Assembly: GCF_000341355.1 (NCBI RefSeq)
Contig: NC_020300.1
Span: 1,481,501-1,545,500, forward strand
DNA length: 64,000 nt
Direction: 5' to 3'
From: Bartonella australis AUST/NH1
GTDB taxonomy: Bacteria > Pseudomonadota > Alphaproteobacteria > Rhizobiales > Rhizobiaceae
The notes under the pieces: model-generated
What the model was told of the DNA's origin: nothing
What the model saw: only the letters and a program-made list of their open reading frames with translations
Databases searched by the model: none
Position numbers and translations under genes: made by a program
Shown: one piece after another, positions 27,103 through 37,768 of the stretch
How the letters are laid out: each line of letters opens with the position of its first letter
Numbering within the stretch: position 1 is the stretch's first letter

Positions 27103-27501
27103 TTAGACAACGCTGCATCCAATAATCCAAATTACAATAGTGACAATAAGGGAAATAAAAATTGTCGTCCAAGCAGTTGCTGTCGCTTTTTCTTTAGCTA
27201 AAAGATGAGGCTTCATGTCCCAAACGATGTGGCGAACGCCGCCAACCATATGATGGACCCCAGCAAGTGTATAAAGGAATAAAATACAAAGCCCCGGATA
27301 AGAACCATAAATCCCATTAATCGTTCTAAACGCTTCAACTCCGCAGGCAATTGAAGATACCCAAATAGCGAGAAATATCATTCCAAAATAAAGCGCCACA
27401 CCGGTAATGCGATGCGCAATCGACATCGCCATTGTAACTGACCAACGATAAATGCCCACATGAGGAGAACGAGGGCGACCTTTTTTCCTAGCTGTCTCCA
27501 T
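27103..27501 (-). CDS. sdhC: succinate dehydrogenase cytochrome b556 subunit
   Basis: 132 residues from ATG 27501; the frame runs 34 codons further upstream, but the SdhC consensus begins at RPRSPHVGIYRW. Motif SIAHRITGVAL (quinone site Ser/Arg) and haem ligand region HHMVGGVRHIVWD. Three membrane helices. First gene of the operon. Confidence 0.93.
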   Translation of the reverse strand: METARKKGRPRSPHVGIYRWSVTMAMSIAHRITGVALYFGMIFLAIWVSSIACGVEAFRTINGIYGSYPGLCILFLYTLAGVHHMVGGVRHIVWDMKPHLLAKEKATATAWTTIFISLIVTIVIWIIGCSVV

Positions 27502-28070
27502 TATACGTACCCTCTCCCGACTTCCACTAGTAACTTCACCACGAGCAAAAAACTCACACAAAGTGACTAAATGCACCATCGTTCTCACTTGCTTGCTTGG
27601 CATCTAAAGGACTGCTACCACGAATCGGCCCACAGAGACAAATTGAAGGTCGCACAAAAAAAGTCAGCCGCCCCACAGACATAAGCTATAAAATCCAATT
27701 TCTGTTTAGTACAATTTTATCCTCACGTCAAAGGCTTAACGCCATTTAAGTTTGGGCACACATTTTTATAAGCTTTTTATCGCAGTCGAGAGGCGCTTAA
27801 ATCACCTGAGCTATCTAGATTCTTTAATAATTTTTGAATTTTAAATGACGTAATGAGCTTTCTTTTTTGCATATTCGTATTGAGCGCAAAAAAGTAAAGA
27901 TAAATATCAGAAGAACGACAACAAAAAGGCCCTTACACAGCACCAACCAAACCGGCTTCTTCACACTTATTACATTTAACGAGACAATTTCTCCGCGAGC
28001 GTACACAATGGGGCCGCGTTACAAAAACACTTCACTCGTGAATCCCAGAAACGGACGTTTATGGGGCAAT
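27502..28070. other. long intergenic region between rplS and sdhC
   Basis: About 570 bp without a supported gene; it must hold the sdh promoter. A short hairpin tgggg-caattta-cccca at 28061-28077 overlaps the rplS stop codon and lacks a T run. Open frames here (27824-28006, 27867-28181) have no domain and no coding look. Confidence 0.5.
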
Positions 28071-28499
28071 TTACCCCACAATATTCGCTGTTTCAGCTAC
28101 TTTCTTCGCTGCCTCTGCGACCTTTTCACCTTTCTTACGGTGATCCATTTTTTCGGTGATACGCGCGGCCTTACCTCTTAAATTACGAAGGTAATAAAGC
28201 TTAGCACGACGAACTTTACCGCGGCGAACAAGTTCGACACCTTCAATCAAGGGAGAATAAACCGGAAACACACGTTCGACACCTTCACCATAAGAAATTT
28301 TGCGCACCGTGAATGTCTCATTCACTCCCCCTCCTGAACGCGCAATACAAATCCCCTCATAGGCCTGAATACGTGTCCGCGTTCCCTCTGTCACGCGCAC
28401 CATAACACGCACCGTGTCACCCGCTTGAAAATCTGGAAGCCGGCGTTTTTCTTCAATTTTCGCGCATTGTTCAGCTTCAAGCTGTGCTATAATGTTCAT
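28071..28499 (-). CDS. rplS: 50S ribosomal protein L19
   Basis: 142 residues from ATG 28499 (MNIIAQLE). Core signatures [29 protein letters not shown], and [27 protein letters not shown]. Slightly long C-terminal Lys/Ala tail. Third gene of the rimM-trmD-rplS series. Confidence 0.97.
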   Translation of the reverse strand: MNIIAQLEAEQCAKIEEKRRLPDFQAGDTVRVMVRVTEGTRTRIQAYEGICIARSGGGVNETFTVRKISYGEGVERVFPVYSPLIEGVELVRRGKVRRAKLYYLRNLRGKAARITEKMDHRKKGEKVAEAAKKVAETANIVG

Positions 28500-28714
28500 T
28501 TTTTCATCCCTCGTGTTCTTCTCGAACAGCCAGAGCGCCCAACTCTTGCCCAAAAACCTTCCTCTGTATATAAATGAGGCGTCTTTTAGACTATGCTTTA
28601 CACAGGAGCGAATACACCATCTTTTATTTTAGCTCTTATTTAGATTCACAGAAAGCTCTTCGCAAAAAAGCTCCCCAGAAGGTGGATTTGCAATACACTA
28701 TCTTTCAAGATGAA

Positions 28715-29413
28715 TCAAGTTTTCCGACGATTTTTGTCGTAAAGTGCGTAAAGATCGGGGCGACGTTGCCGTGTTAGCAACTCAGCTTGCTCCTGACGCC
28801 AATCTGCAACAGCTTTATGATGGCCTGATACCAATACCGGCGGAATGCTGTATCCTTCAAAAACAGGAGGCCGCGTATAATGCGGATGCTCAAGTAAACC
28901 GTCCTCAAAACTTTCACACGCTCCGGAAAGCTCATTCCCCATAACACCTGGTAAAAGCCGTACAATTGCATCCAAGAGAACCAATGCGGCTCCCTCTCCA
29001 CCTGAAAGAATATAATCGCCAATAGAAATTTCTTCCAATTTTCGCGCTTGTATCACCCGTTCATCTACCCCTTCAAAACGACCACAAATTAACGTTACTC
29101 CTGAATTAAGCGCTAAAGAACGGGCATAAGCTTGGTTAAAAAGGCGCCCACGCGGGCTTAGTAACAATCTCGGAGAATCACTTGGACAACTGTCGATCGC
29201 AGCGGCTAAAACATCTGCGCGCATCACCATGCCTGCACCCCCACCCGCTGGTGTGCCATCGACACTATGATGTTTACCCGAAGCGAACCCTCTAATCTGC
29301 ACCGTGTCGAGCGACCATACTCCCCGCCTTAAAGCTTGCCCTGCTAAAGAATGGCCCAAAAATCCCGGAAACATCTCCGGATATAATGTCAAAACACGTG
29401 CTCGGAACTTCAT
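28715..29413 (-). CDS. trmD: tRNA (guanine37-N1)-methyltransferase
   Basis: Methylates G37 of tRNAs to prevent frameshifting. 232 residues with the SPOUT-knot motifs [50 protein letters not shown]. Followed after about 215 bp by rplS, a wider gap than usual. Confidence 0.97.
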   Translation of the reverse strand: MKFRARVLTLYPEMFPGFLGHSLAGQALRRGVWSLDTVQIRGFASGKHHSVDGTPAGGGAGMVMRADVLAAAIDSCPSDSPRLLLSPRGRLFNQAYARSLALNSGVTLICGRFEGVDERVIQARKLEEISIGDYILSGGEGAALVLLDAIVRLLPGVMGNELSGACESFEDGLLEHPHYTRPPVFEGYSIPPVLVSGHHKAVADWRQEQAELLTRQRRPDLYALYDKNRRKT

Positions 29414-29467
29414 TTTTGCATCCTTTTACCCTCTTTCTCTCAATTTAAATCTTACTTCCACTTAATC

Positions 29468-30004
29468 TCATTCTTTATCACTGAGTAAACCAGCAGCAAC
29501 CGGATCGATAACAAGAAAACCGGAAGTAATGCAAATTTTTGGCACAGCCGCTTTACTAAACGGAATAAGCACTGTTTTGCGGGTGTCTAAACGCACTTCA
29601 AGCAAATCACCAGCCCCAAAATTAAAAAAACCGCTCACCTCACCAAGAAGTCTGTCCGCATGGTCATAAACACGAAGCCCTATTAAATCTATTTGATAAA
29701 ATTCATCTTCAACCAAATCATCAATCAATTGATCGCGCTCAATATAGAGGTTAATTCCCTTCAAAGCCTCCGCGGCACTGCGCTCTCCCACTCCTTTGAA
29801 ACGCACAATCGCGTTATTTCTTCGCACCCGAAGCGCCACAATTTCATAAGAACGTCCTGCTTCGTCATAAAGAACACCGTAGGCCTTTAAACGCCGTGGT
29901 TCAGCACCTAAGACCTTAACCCGAACATCCCCTTTTATGCCGTAAGCTGCACCAATGACAGCAAGATAGACTTTCTTTTTAGGATTTTTTCTATTATACT
30001 GCAT
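29468..30004 (-). CDS. rimM: 16S rRNA processing protein RimM
   Basis: 178 residues: N-terminal RimM domain (VIGAAYGIKGDVRVK) and PRC-barrel C-terminal domain (FYQIDLIGLRVYD). Assists 30S head maturation with S19. In most relatives rpsP is directly upstream; here rpsP is 15.5 kb away in the same orientation. Confidence 0.95.
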   Translation of the reverse strand: MQYNRKNPKKKVYLAVIGAAYGIKGDVRVKVLGAEPRRLKAYGVLYDEAGRSYEIVALRVRRNNAIVRFKGVGERSAAEALKGINLYIERDQLIDDLVEDEFYQIDLIGLRVYDHADRLLGEVSGFFNFGAGDLLEVRLDTRKTVLIPFSKAAVPKICITSGFLVIDPVAAGLLSDKE

Positions 30005-30177
30005 GCGGAAATGTCATCTCTTAGCAAATTGAAGGAAAAATCGTTTAAAGAGGCAAATTTTTAATATACTCATAACTTTCTTATTAAATTAACTCCTATT
30101 GAAGCTCGTTGCCATACCACGAATCTCCCGAAAGGGCCTTTTTTGGTAACAGAGTAGTTAAAAAAAGGAAAAGTCTT

Positions 30178-31002
30178 ATGGCAAACGTCATGCTCTTTTA
30201 TAAAAATATCACACCAGTTAACAAAGTTGCCCACAAAAATCTCAAATTTAGCCCCGTAGAAGATATGTCTTTTGCTAAAGATACCCACTGGGTTCCTTTA
30301 GCAGGAAGCGAATATTTTCAAGCTGCTCTGGACTATCCTATCTTGTTTATGGGCATGCAAGACGAAGATAAAAAGCAGCACTATACATCTGCCGCCCTCA
30401 TTGGTCTTTCTAATAATGAAAACGATTACATCACTGCCGATAAAAGCTGGAAAAAAGACGCTTATATCCCCGCTTTCGTCCGTCGTTATCCTTTCGTTTC
30501 TGCACAAGCACAAAATGAAAAAGAATTTTCTGTTTGTTTTGACCAACAATCGGGCATGTTTAATGAAGTCACAGGGACAGATCTCTTCAATTCGGACGGA
30601 TCCGTTTCCCCTTTTATGGAAGAGCGCATCAATTTCCTTAGAAATTTTAAAATTGCTATGGAAAAAACTACCGAGTTCATCAATATGCTCTCAGAAATGG
30701 GACTCCTTTGCCAAAAATCAATCAACGTAAAAAACAATAAGGGTGCATCAGCACAATTAGAGCATTTTTGGATCGTCGATGAAGAAAAATTCGATAAATT
30801 ATCTGCCGCTCAACTCGCTAAATTGCACAAAAATGGGTTTTTAGGGTGGATTTTTGCGCACCTTATGTCGGTGAACAATCTGTTGAAGATACTCTCCATG
30901 AAAAGCGAAAATCAAACTGCTCATAATGGGGGACAAACTCAACAAAAGATCGCCAACTCCGGAGCTGCAGAATCTGAAAAGAAAAAAGCACCCGTACACT
31001 AA
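30178..31002 (+). CDS. SapC-family protein
   Basis: 274 residues from ATG 30178, preceded by aaaaaggaaaag. Carries the SapC-like layout: FYKNITPVNKVAHKNLKF, HWVPLAGSEYF, ALIGLSNNENDYI, YIPAFVRRYPF, then SGMFNEVTGTDLFN. The family is widespread in alphaproteobacteria and only loosely linked to peptide resistance; molecular function is not known. The C-terminal 30 residues are polar and low-complexity. Confidence 0.85.
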   Translation: MANVMLFYKNITPVNKVAHKNLKFSPVEDMSFAKDTHWVPLAGSEYFQAALDYPILFMGMQDEDKKQHYTSAALIGLSNNENDYITADKSWKKDAYIPAFVRRYPFVSAQAQNEKEFSVCFDQQSGMFNEVTGTDLFNSDGSVSPFMEERINFLRNFKIAMEKTTEFINMLSEMGLLCQKSINVKNNKGASAQLEHFWIVDEEKFDKLSAAQLAKLHKNGFLGWIFAHLMSVNNLLKILSMKSENQTAHNGGQTQQKIANSGAAESEKKKAPVH

Positions 31003-31024
31003 GGAGTAATATTCTTAGCTCGAA

Positions 31025-31993
31025 ATGTCTCTAGAAAATAATAATGGAAAAGATGAAGATCCCTCTATAATCCCGGCGGATTATGCTATCTTGGCCGCCA
31101 GGAAGGACTGGTTAGATGACCTCGTGCAAGTGCGTCGCGTGGCTGCGCAAACAGCGGAAGCTTACGAGCGTGATACTCGGCAATTTTTGTCTTTTCTTTG
31201 TTATCATCTAGGAAATAAACCGACCTTTGATGATCTTGCCAATTTGCGCGTAGCTGATTTACGCGCTTATTTGGCGCATCGTCGTGCGCACAATATGAGC
31301 GCGCGTTCTTTGAGTCGGAATATGGCAAGTTTACGTTCTTTTTTTAGCTACTTGTCTCGTGCACAACTCGTTGATGTTCCCGCTGTTAAATTTATTCGCA
31401 CACCAAAATATCCAAAATCACTTCCAAAACCCTTGACCGTACGAGCAGCAGTGCAGCTAGTTAAACAAGAAGATTCACAGGAAGATGAGCCGTGGATCAT
31501 TGCCCGCAACGCTGCTGTTTTGATCCTCCTTTATGGCTGTGGTATGCGAATATCGGAAGCTTTAGCACTCACTCCAGAACAATTTTCTGATCCTGAAGTA
31601 AAAAGCCTATCTGTTACAGGAAAAGGCGGGAAAACACGCCTTGTCCCCTTGATTAAAGTTGTTCATGAAGCCGTACAAAATTATCTTGAATGCTGCCCTT
31701 ATTCATTAGAGAATGGACAGCCAATGTTCCGCGGTGCTCGAGGCGGCCCTTTGCAGCCCGCCATCATTCAGCGAGCCGTTCAAAATCTGCGTGCTAGCCT
31801 TCATTTGCCAAAAACTGTGACACCACACGCGTTACGTCATTCTTTTGCTACTCACTTATTGTCGCGCGGGGGAGATTTGCGTACTATCCAAGAACTACTC
31901 GGCCATGCCTGCTTATCCACGACGCAAATTTACACGCACATCGACACAGATAACTTATTGGAAATTTATCAAAAAGCGCACCCCCGTGCCTGA
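31025..31993 (+). CDS. xerC: tyrosine recombinase XerC
   Basis: Site-specific recombinase resolving chromosome dimers at dif together with XerD and FtsK. 322 residues: SAM-like N-terminal domain, then catalytic domain with GCGMRISEAL (Arg), GKGGKTRLVPL (Lys), HALRHSFATHLL (His, Arg), LGHACLSTTQIYTHI (His, Tyr). All catalytic residues present. XerC rather than XerD by the HALRHSFATHLL version and length, moderately sure. Not linked to any element, so it is the housekeeping enzyme. Confidence 0.9.
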   Translation: MSLENNNGKDEDPSIIPADYAILAARKDWLDDLVQVRRVAAQTAEAYERDTRQFLSFLCYHLGNKPTFDDLANLRVADLRAYLAHRRAHNMSARSLSRNMASLRSFFSYLSRAQLVDVPAVKFIRTPKYPKSLPKPLTVRAAVQLVKQEDSQEDEPWIIARNAAVLILLYGCGMRISEALALTPEQFSDPEVKSLSVTGKGGKTRLVPLIKVVHEAVQNYLECCPYSLENGQPMFRGARGGPLQPAIIQRAVQNLRASLHLPKTVTPHALRHSFATHLLSRGGDLRTIQELLGHACLSTTQIYTHIDTDNLLEIYQKAHPRA

Positions 31994-32022
31994 AAAACCG
32001 AAGCACCTGAGGTGAGAATAGG

Positions 32023-32322
32023 TCAAACAGCTTTGGCTTCAAGCACTAAAGCGTGGACGCCCGCCGTTAATTCTTGCTGTAAAACAGCATAAATCGCCCT
32101 GTGTATTTCTACCCGAGTCATACCTGAAAAAGAAGAAGAGAGGATTTTTACACGAAAATGCGTTTCCCCGCGGCCATCGAAAACATGATTTTCATAATGA
32201 TGCCCAATACGGATATGATGATGCCCTGCATGCAGATGGCTCTCGTTGATAACTTCAAGTTCTTGTGGACAAAAGGCTTCATTAAGCTTTATCTTAATCG
32301 CCGTTTGAATTTTAGTGGACAT
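32023..32322 (-). CDS. BolA-family protein
   Basis: 99 residues from ATG 32322. BolA fold signatures: IKLNEAFCPQELEVINESHLHAGHH, and ETHFRVKILSSSFSGMTRVEIHRAIYAVL with the conserved FxGxxxxxRHRxVY-type region. BolA proteins work with monothiol glutaredoxins in iron-sulfur handling. Divergently transcribed from the J-domain gene. Confidence 0.9.
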   Translation of the reverse strand: MSTKIQTAIKIKLNEAFCPQELEVINESHLHAGHHHIRIGHHYENHVFDGRGETHFRVKILSSSFSGMTRVEIHRAIYAVLQQELTAGVHALVLEAKAV

Positions 32323-32442
32323 CTCTCTTTTTCCCTTTGCAAAAACGGGCCGCAACTGATTTTTTTATATCAAATGAACGGAAAAATAAATTTTTAAAAG
32401 TCAATTCTTGTAAAAGAGGATAATTTTGCATAAGTCAAAAAT

Positions 32443-33063
32443 ATGACGACAACATCTAAATTATTTGACTCAATTCGCATCAGTTCCAATAAAGGAAGGC
32501 AAGCTGAATCGGAAGCTCGGCAGTGTCAGTGGGAAGGTTGTGAAAAAGCGGGAGTACATAAAGCTCCAGCGGGCCGCAATCATGAAGGGCAATATTTGTA
32601 TTTTTGCATCGATCACGTACGCGCCTATAACAAAAATTTCAATTATTTTTCGGGTCTTAACGACGAGGACATCGCCAAATTTCAGAAAGATGCTCTCACA
32701 GAGCATCGTCCAACATGGTCTACAGATCTCAGAAATAGCGCGTCAAAAAAAGCAGCCTCCCATTACGCAAAGATTCGCTCTGGGACAGCTGCTTACCAAA
32801 ACCGTATGCGCGATCCATTCGCATTTTTTACTCAACATTCTTCAGCGGTTTCTGGCTCACGAAAATTAAAACCCTTGCAAGCCAAAGCTTTCGATACTTT
32901 GGGGTTACGAGCAAATGCTTCAGCTGAAGATATCAAAACAAAATACAAAGAACTGGTCAAAAAACACCACCCTGATGCCAACGGTGGTAACCGTTCTTCC
33001 GAAGAACGCTTCCGTGATGTTCTACATGCCTATAATTTACTCAAAAAATCTGGCCTATGCTGA
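32443..33063 (+). CDS. J-domain (DnaJ-like) protein
   Basis: 206 residues. A Cys-containing N-terminal half (CQWEGCEKAG, CIDHVRAYN, the latter resembling a zinc-binding patch) and a C-terminal J domain (FDTLGLRANASAEDIKTKY, KKHHPDANGG) with the HPD motif, so it should stimulate a DnaK-type chaperone. The same protein is found next to cobS-cobT in related genomes, and it is immediately upstream here. Confidence 0.88.
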   Translation: MTTTSKLFDSIRISSNKGRQAESEARQCQWEGCEKAGVHKAPAGRNHEGQYLYFCIDHVRAYNKNFNYFSGLNDEDIAKFQKDALTEHRPTWSTDLRNSASKKAASHYAKIRSGTAAYQNRMRDPFAFFTQHSSAVSGSRKLKPLQAKAFDTLGLRANASAEDIKTKYKELVKKHHPDANGGNRSSEERFRDVLHAYNLLKKSGLC

Positions 33064-33352
33064 AAATAGATCACACTCAAACGGCCCTGTTCAATATCGA
33101 GCGATCGTTATTTTCTTAAAGACATCGCGAAATATATAACGACGCGCTCACCCTTATCTAGATTTCATGGGTGGTGTCCAGTATGAAGGCGGCTCTGCCG
33201 ATTACTTTAAAGCCCCCACGGGATAAGCTCTCCTTAAGCAATGCCCGTTCTTTACACCAAATAACTCTACTATAGAACATTGCATAAGCATCCTATGTCT
33301 TGTATCATTTTAGGCAAAAACGAGAAAGAGAAAACGCCCTTCTTGAAAAAAT
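33064..33352. other. intergenic, J-domain gene to cobS
   Basis: 289 bp, no gene seen; must contain the cobS start signals. No riboswitch-like structure recognised by eye. Confidence 0.5.
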
Positions 33353-34363
33353 ATGACAAAAACAAATCTTACAGATGAAAATACGCCAGATATCACATTT
33401 TGTGTTCGTGATGTATTTAATATCAATACTGATATGAAAGTGCCGGCTTTTAGCACGAAGAGCGCGCATGTGCCCGATATAGATCCTGATTATCTTTTCG
33501 ACCCACAGACAACTTTAGCCATTTTGGCAGGCTTTGTTTTTAACCGCCGTGTTATGATTTCGGGCTATCACGGCACAGGCAAATCAACGCACATCGAACA
33601 AGTTGCTGCGCGTCTTAATTGGCCTTGCATTCGAATTAATCTCGACAGTCACGTCAGCCGTATTGACTTAGTAGGAAAAGATGCCATCGTTTTGAAAGAG
33701 GGTATGCAAGTCACGGAATTTAAAGAGGGTATTTTACCGTGGGCTTACCAAAACAACGTCGCTCTTGTCTTCGATGAATATGATGCAGGTAGGCCGGATG
33801 TTATGTTTGTCATTCAACGAGTCCTTGAAGCTTCTGGGCGACTCAGTTTACTTGATCAGAGCCGTGTCATCTCTCCTCACCCAGCATTTCGTCTTTTTGC
33901 AACGGCCAATACTATTGGCCTCGGTGATACAACAGGACTTTATCACGGTACACAGCAAATCAATCAAGCTCAGATGGACCGCTGGTCCATTGTAGCGACA
34001 TTAAATTATTTACCCCACGATAACGAAGTCAATATTGTTTGTTCAAAAGTTAAATATTTTCAAACACCCGGAGGAAAAAAGACAGTTTCAAAAATGGTAC
34101 ATGTAGCCGATATGGTGCGTCAAGCCTTTATAAATGGCGACCTTTCAACAGTCATGAGCCCACGTACTGTTATTATTTGGGCAGAAAATACCGAAATTTT
34201 TCAAGATATCGGCCTCGCTTTCCGCTTAACTTTTCTTAATAAATGTGACGAGCTCGAACGCGCAACTGTCGCGGAATTTTACCAACGCGCTTTTGGAAAA
34301 GAGCTCCCTGAATCACTCATTCATAGTGTTTTTCCCCAGACAACGCAACGATCATGCTCGTAA
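33353..34363 (+). CDS. cobS: CobS-like AAA+ ATPase
   Basis: 336 residues, the usual CobS length. AAA+ signatures: Walker [10 protein letters not shown] (about 82), Walker [11 protein letters not shown] (about 140), sensor [10 protein letters not shown]. In the aerobic cobalamin pathway CobS and CobT help CobN insert cobalt into hydrogenobyrinic acid diamide. No other cobalamin genes are in the window. Its stop overlaps the cobT start by 10 bp. Confidence 0.92.
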   Translation: MTKTNLTDENTPDITFCVRDVFNINTDMKVPAFSTKSAHVPDIDPDYLFDPQTTLAILAGFVFNRRVMISGYHGTGKSTHIEQVAARLNWPCIRINLDSHVSRIDLVGKDAIVLKEGMQVTEFKEGILPWAYQNNVALVFDEYDAGRPDVMFVIQRVLEASGRLSLLDQSRVISPHPAFRLFATANTIGLGDTTGLYHGTQQINQAQMDRWSIVATLNYLPHDNEVNIVCSKVKYFQTPGGKKTVSKMVHVADMVRQAFINGDLSTVMSPRTVIIWAENTEIFQDIGLAFRLTFLNKCDELERATVAEFYQRAFGKELPESLIHSVFPQTTQRSCS

Positions 34364-36243
34364 AAGCTGGCAATAATAAAAAAAATCTGACGAAACACCC
34401 TTTTAATAAAAGCTTTGATTCTGAGGCTTTTAAAAAAGCTATTTCTGCCTGTATTCGTGCAATTGCTGGTGCGCGCGACCTTGAAGTTGTTTTTAGCCAC
34501 AACAACAGACCATCACTAAGCGGTAATAACGTTCATCTAACGGAATTGTCAAAACAGGCAACAGACAAAGATATAACCATCACCCGCGGACTAGGTGACT
34601 CTATGGCACTACGTAAGGCGTGGCATAACAGCCATACTCACGCTCAATTAGCTCCGACAGAGCCAAAAGCGCGCGCTATTTTCGATGCTCTTGAACAAAC
34701 ACGTATTGAAGCAATCGGCACTTTAACAATGGAAGGAATCGCGTATAATCTCGATGCTATGCTTGCTGATAAATATCAAAAAGCTCATTATCAAACAATT
34801 AGCGAGCAAAGCGAAGCACCTATTCAAGAAGCAATTGCGCTCTTATTGCGCGAAAAAATAACAGCACGTACGCCTCCACCAGAAGCGGGACTCGTGGTGG
34901 AGTTATGGCGTTACTCAATTGAACAAAAAGCAGCGACAGAACTCTATGAACTTACCCACCATATTCATAATCAAGATATTTTTGCGCGAATCGTGCGGAG
35001 AATGCTTGTTACCCTGAAAATGGCTAGCCAACTGGAAGACAACAATACCAACAGCAAACACGACAAAAAACAGAAAAGTGAGATTGATACCCGACATACA
35101 ATAGTAAAAGAAAGTGAAGACAAAAAACGGTTCCAAAGTGAAAAATATGCGACAACTGAACAAGAAAGTAATGCGCAAAACAAAGGAACAACGCGAGCCA
35201 CTCAGCCTAGCAATTATTATGATGGAACAGAAGAAGAACAAAAAGGCCCGCAGCGAAAAAAAATGAGAAAATCTGAGTACCTTTTTGGTACTTCTCAGCG
35301 GATAAAAAGAGAGGCCGATTATAAAATTTTTACCCATCAATTTGATGAAATTTTAGAAGCTGCCGATTATTGCTCTGAAAGCGAACTGAATCATTTGTGG
35401 CATTGCCTTGATAAGCAATTAAATCACACTAAAAACATCGTCGGACGCCTAGCAAACCGCCTGCAACGCCGTCTTATGGCGCGGCAAAACCGTGCCTGGA
35501 ATTTCGACCTTGAGGAAGGATACCTTGATACAACGCGCCTCCCTCGCCTTATCATCGACCCCACGCAATCACTCCATTTCAAAATGGAACGTGATACACA
35601 ATTTCGTGATACAGTCGTCTCATTACTCATCGATAATTCAGGATCGATGCGGGGACGGCCCATTATCGTCGCAGCAAATTGTGCTGATATTCTGACGCAA
35701 ACTCTTGAACGGTGTGGCGTTAAGGTTGAAATTTTAGGTTTTACCACCAAAACTTGGAAAGGCGGGCAATCTCGTGAAAAATGGAACAATCAAAATAAGC
35801 CTGATAATCCTGGGCGCCTCAATGATTTACGCCACATAATTTATAAAAGTGCAGACACACCGTGGCGCCGCGCCCGGCGTAACTTAGGTTTAATGATGCA
35901 AGAAGGGTTGCTGAAAGAAAATATAGACGGTGAAGCGCTTATTTGGGCCCATCAGCGCCTTTTATCACGGCGCGAACATCGCCGTATTTTGATGGTCATT
36001 TCAGATGGGGCACCGGTCGACGATTCGACACTTTCCGTTAATTCTAGCGATTATCTCGAAAAGCATCTGCGCGCCGTTATCAGAGAAATTCAAACACGTT
36101 CACCTGTAGAATTAATCGCCATCGGGATTGGCCACGATGTTACGCGTTATTATCAACGCGCAGCAACAATCGCGAACGTCGAAGAACTTGCTGGTGCTAT
36201 GATAAAACAACTAGTCGCGCTTTTTGATTATCAAGCAGCCTAA
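34354..36243 (+). CDS. cobT: CobT-like protein with von Willebrand A domain
   Basis: 629 residues. N-terminal CobT domain, acidic-basic low-complexity middle (about 225-300, rich in Lys/Glu/Asn), and a C-terminal VWA domain with the MIDAS motif [10 protein letters not shown] (about 428-437). Partner of the AAA+ protein CobS. In Bartonella-type genomes that lack corrin synthesis the pair might serve another MoxR/VWA-like chaperone role; that is inference. Confidence 0.92.
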   Translation: MLVKAGNNKKNLTKHPFNKSFDSEAFKKAISACIRAIAGARDLEVVFSHNNRPSLSGNNVHLTELSKQATDKDITITRGLGDSMALRKAWHNSHTHAQLAPTEPKARAIFDALEQTRIEAIGTLTMEGIAYNLDAMLADKYQKAHYQTISEQSEAPIQEAIALLLREKITARTPPPEAGLVVELWRYSIEQKAATELYELTHHIHNQDIFARIVRRMLVTLKMASQLEDNNTNSKHDKKQKSEIDTRHTIVKESEDKKRFQSEKYATTEQESNAQNKGTTRATQPSNYYDGTEEEQKGPQRKKMRKSEYLFGTSQRIKREADYKIFTHQFDEILEAADYCSESELNHLWHCLDKQLNHTKNIVGRLANRLQRRLMARQNRAWNFDLEEGYLDTTRLPRLIIDPTQSLHFKMERDTQFRDTVVSLLIDNSGSMRGRPIIVAANCADILTQTLERCGVKVEILGFTTKTWKGGQSREKWNNQNKPDNPGRLNDLRHIIYKSADTPWRRARRNLGLMMQEGLLKENIDGEALIWAHQRLLSRREHRRILMVISDGAPVDDSTLSVNSSDYLEKHLRAVIREIQTRSPVELIAIGIGHDVTRYYQRAATIANVEELAGAMIKQLVALFDYQAA

Positions 36244-36430
36244 TCCTCGCACGACATAAAAATGAATACCGAAACTGGCTCTTAAATGTCTGAACTGCAA
36301 TAAAAATTAAACCATCTGCACACAATACAGTCCCCGCATATCCGGCATTTCTACGAAAACACAGTGAAATTACACTATATTATAGCAAAAAAGTAAATCT
36401 TATCATTTCTGGAAGGTCGATAAATTACTT

Positions 36431-37087
36431 TTACAGCTGTCTTGGTGAAGGATGAGCACCAAAATAGCTGAGAATTGTGCCATAAGGCACAAGCATCAAC
36501 AGACTCATAACAATTTTCACCGAAAAATCACCAATAGCCAGGGAAAACCAAACCGGAATTTCAAGCCCTCCAAAAGCCACACTGTCCATGATGGAGCCAT
36601 CAACATAACTCGTTATGCGGTCAATAAAAGCAAAATAGTGAGAAAAAGCAACCGCAAAAAATAAAATTGTATCCAAAGCCGAACCAACCAATGCCGCTGC
36701 TAAAGGCGCTTTCCACCATGTTTGACGTCGCAGAGGAGTAAACACGGCTATATCAAGTAATTGTCCAAATAAGAATGCCGTACTAGAAGCAACTGCAAGC
36801 CGTGGTGTAGCTAATATCCAAGAAACAAAAAACCCCGCTATAAAACCAGCGTAGACTACATATCGTGCCGCAACCGGCCCATGAAAACGGTTAGTCAAAT
36901 CATTGATCAGAAAAGCGATCGGATACGTGAAAGCCCCGTAAGTCAGAAACTCGCTGAAACCAAACCAGTAAACAGGATATTGAACCAAAATATTAGAAAC
37001 GGTCACCGCAACACACATTGCAAGACCAGAAATAATTATATATCTTTTTGCGTCCTGTACTGCCCAAAATCTAAACGCCGACAACAT
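36431..37087 (-). CDS. queuosine precursor transporter, YhhQ/VUT family
   Basis: 218 residues, about six membrane helices. Family signatures TYGAFTYPIAFLINDLTNRFHGP and the later DTILFFAVAFSHY. YhhQ proteins import preQ0/preQ1 for queuosine tRNA modification, useful for a host-associated organism. Stand-alone gene. Confidence 0.88.
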   Translation of the reverse strand: MLSAFRFWAVQDAKRYIIISGLAMCVAVTVSNILVQYPVYWFGFSEFLTYGAFTYPIAFLINDLTNRFHGPVAARYVVYAGFIAGFFVSWILATPRLAVASSTAFLFGQLLDIAVFTPLRRQTWWKAPLAAALVGSALDTILFFAVAFSHYFAFIDRITSYVDGSIMDSVAFGGLEIPVWFSLAIGDFSVKIVMSLLMLVPYGTILSYFGAHPSPRQL

Positions 37088-37202
37088 ATTTTAACCCAGG
37101 GAACGAAACTAAAATTAACGAGGAACTGCGATAAATAGCTAATGCGATAACGCACCGCTCCCTACAGCAAGGGCGAATATACGAATGCGACGAATAAGAT
37201 CA

Positions 37203-37496
37203 CTAAGCCGCTTGCTCAGCTCTTTTCTTAGTGATTTGGCGTTTCAGCAAGCGTGCCGACTGCGATAATTCTTTATCATCAGCCTTAACTAAAAAACCAT
37301 CAAGGCCACCGCGATGCTCGACTGAACGTAAAGCATTTGCCGAAATACGCAAACGATAACTTTTCTGGAGCGCTTCCGAAATCAATGTCACATTGCAAAG
37401 ATTTGGTAAGAAACGACGACGCGTCTTATTATTTGCATGGCTAACATTATTGCCATACTGCACCGTTTTTCCTGTCAATTCGCAGGTACGAGACAT
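37203..37496 (-). CDS. rpmB: 50S ribosomal protein L28
   Basis: 97 residues from ATG 37496 ([10 protein letters not shown], the canonical start; a GTG three codons upstream is ignored). Signatures [16 protein letters not shown] and [17 protein letters not shown]. Confidence 0.96.
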   Translation of the reverse strand: MSRTCELTGKTVQYGNNVSHANNKTRRRFLPNLCNVTLISEALQKSYRLRISANALRSVEHRGGLDGFLVKADDKELSQSARLLKRQITKKRAEQAA

Positions 37497-37768
37497 AAAC
37501 TTCACCTTTAAATCTTAAAAAAATCTCTAGACTCTAAACCCAAAAAAACAAAATAGGCGCAAAACGCGCACGAATACTGCCTTAAACGGGCTATCAGAGA
37601 GTTGTGTTCCTATAAGTCGTTAACGGCAAAAGGTCAAGCCTTTTATTAAAGCCTTTTTTTCCCGCTTCTCTGATCAATTTCGTTATATTGTCCTACAAAA
37701 TATACTGTTCTATAAAAATGTATGAAATATTTTTTGTGGCCCTCCGCACGCTAAAAAGAATTTTTACT

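Noticed and set aside
34915..35340. 141-codon minus-strand frame inside cobT
   Set aside because: Antisense shadow of the low-complexity Lys/Glu region of cobT; the Phe/Leu-rich translation is an artefact.
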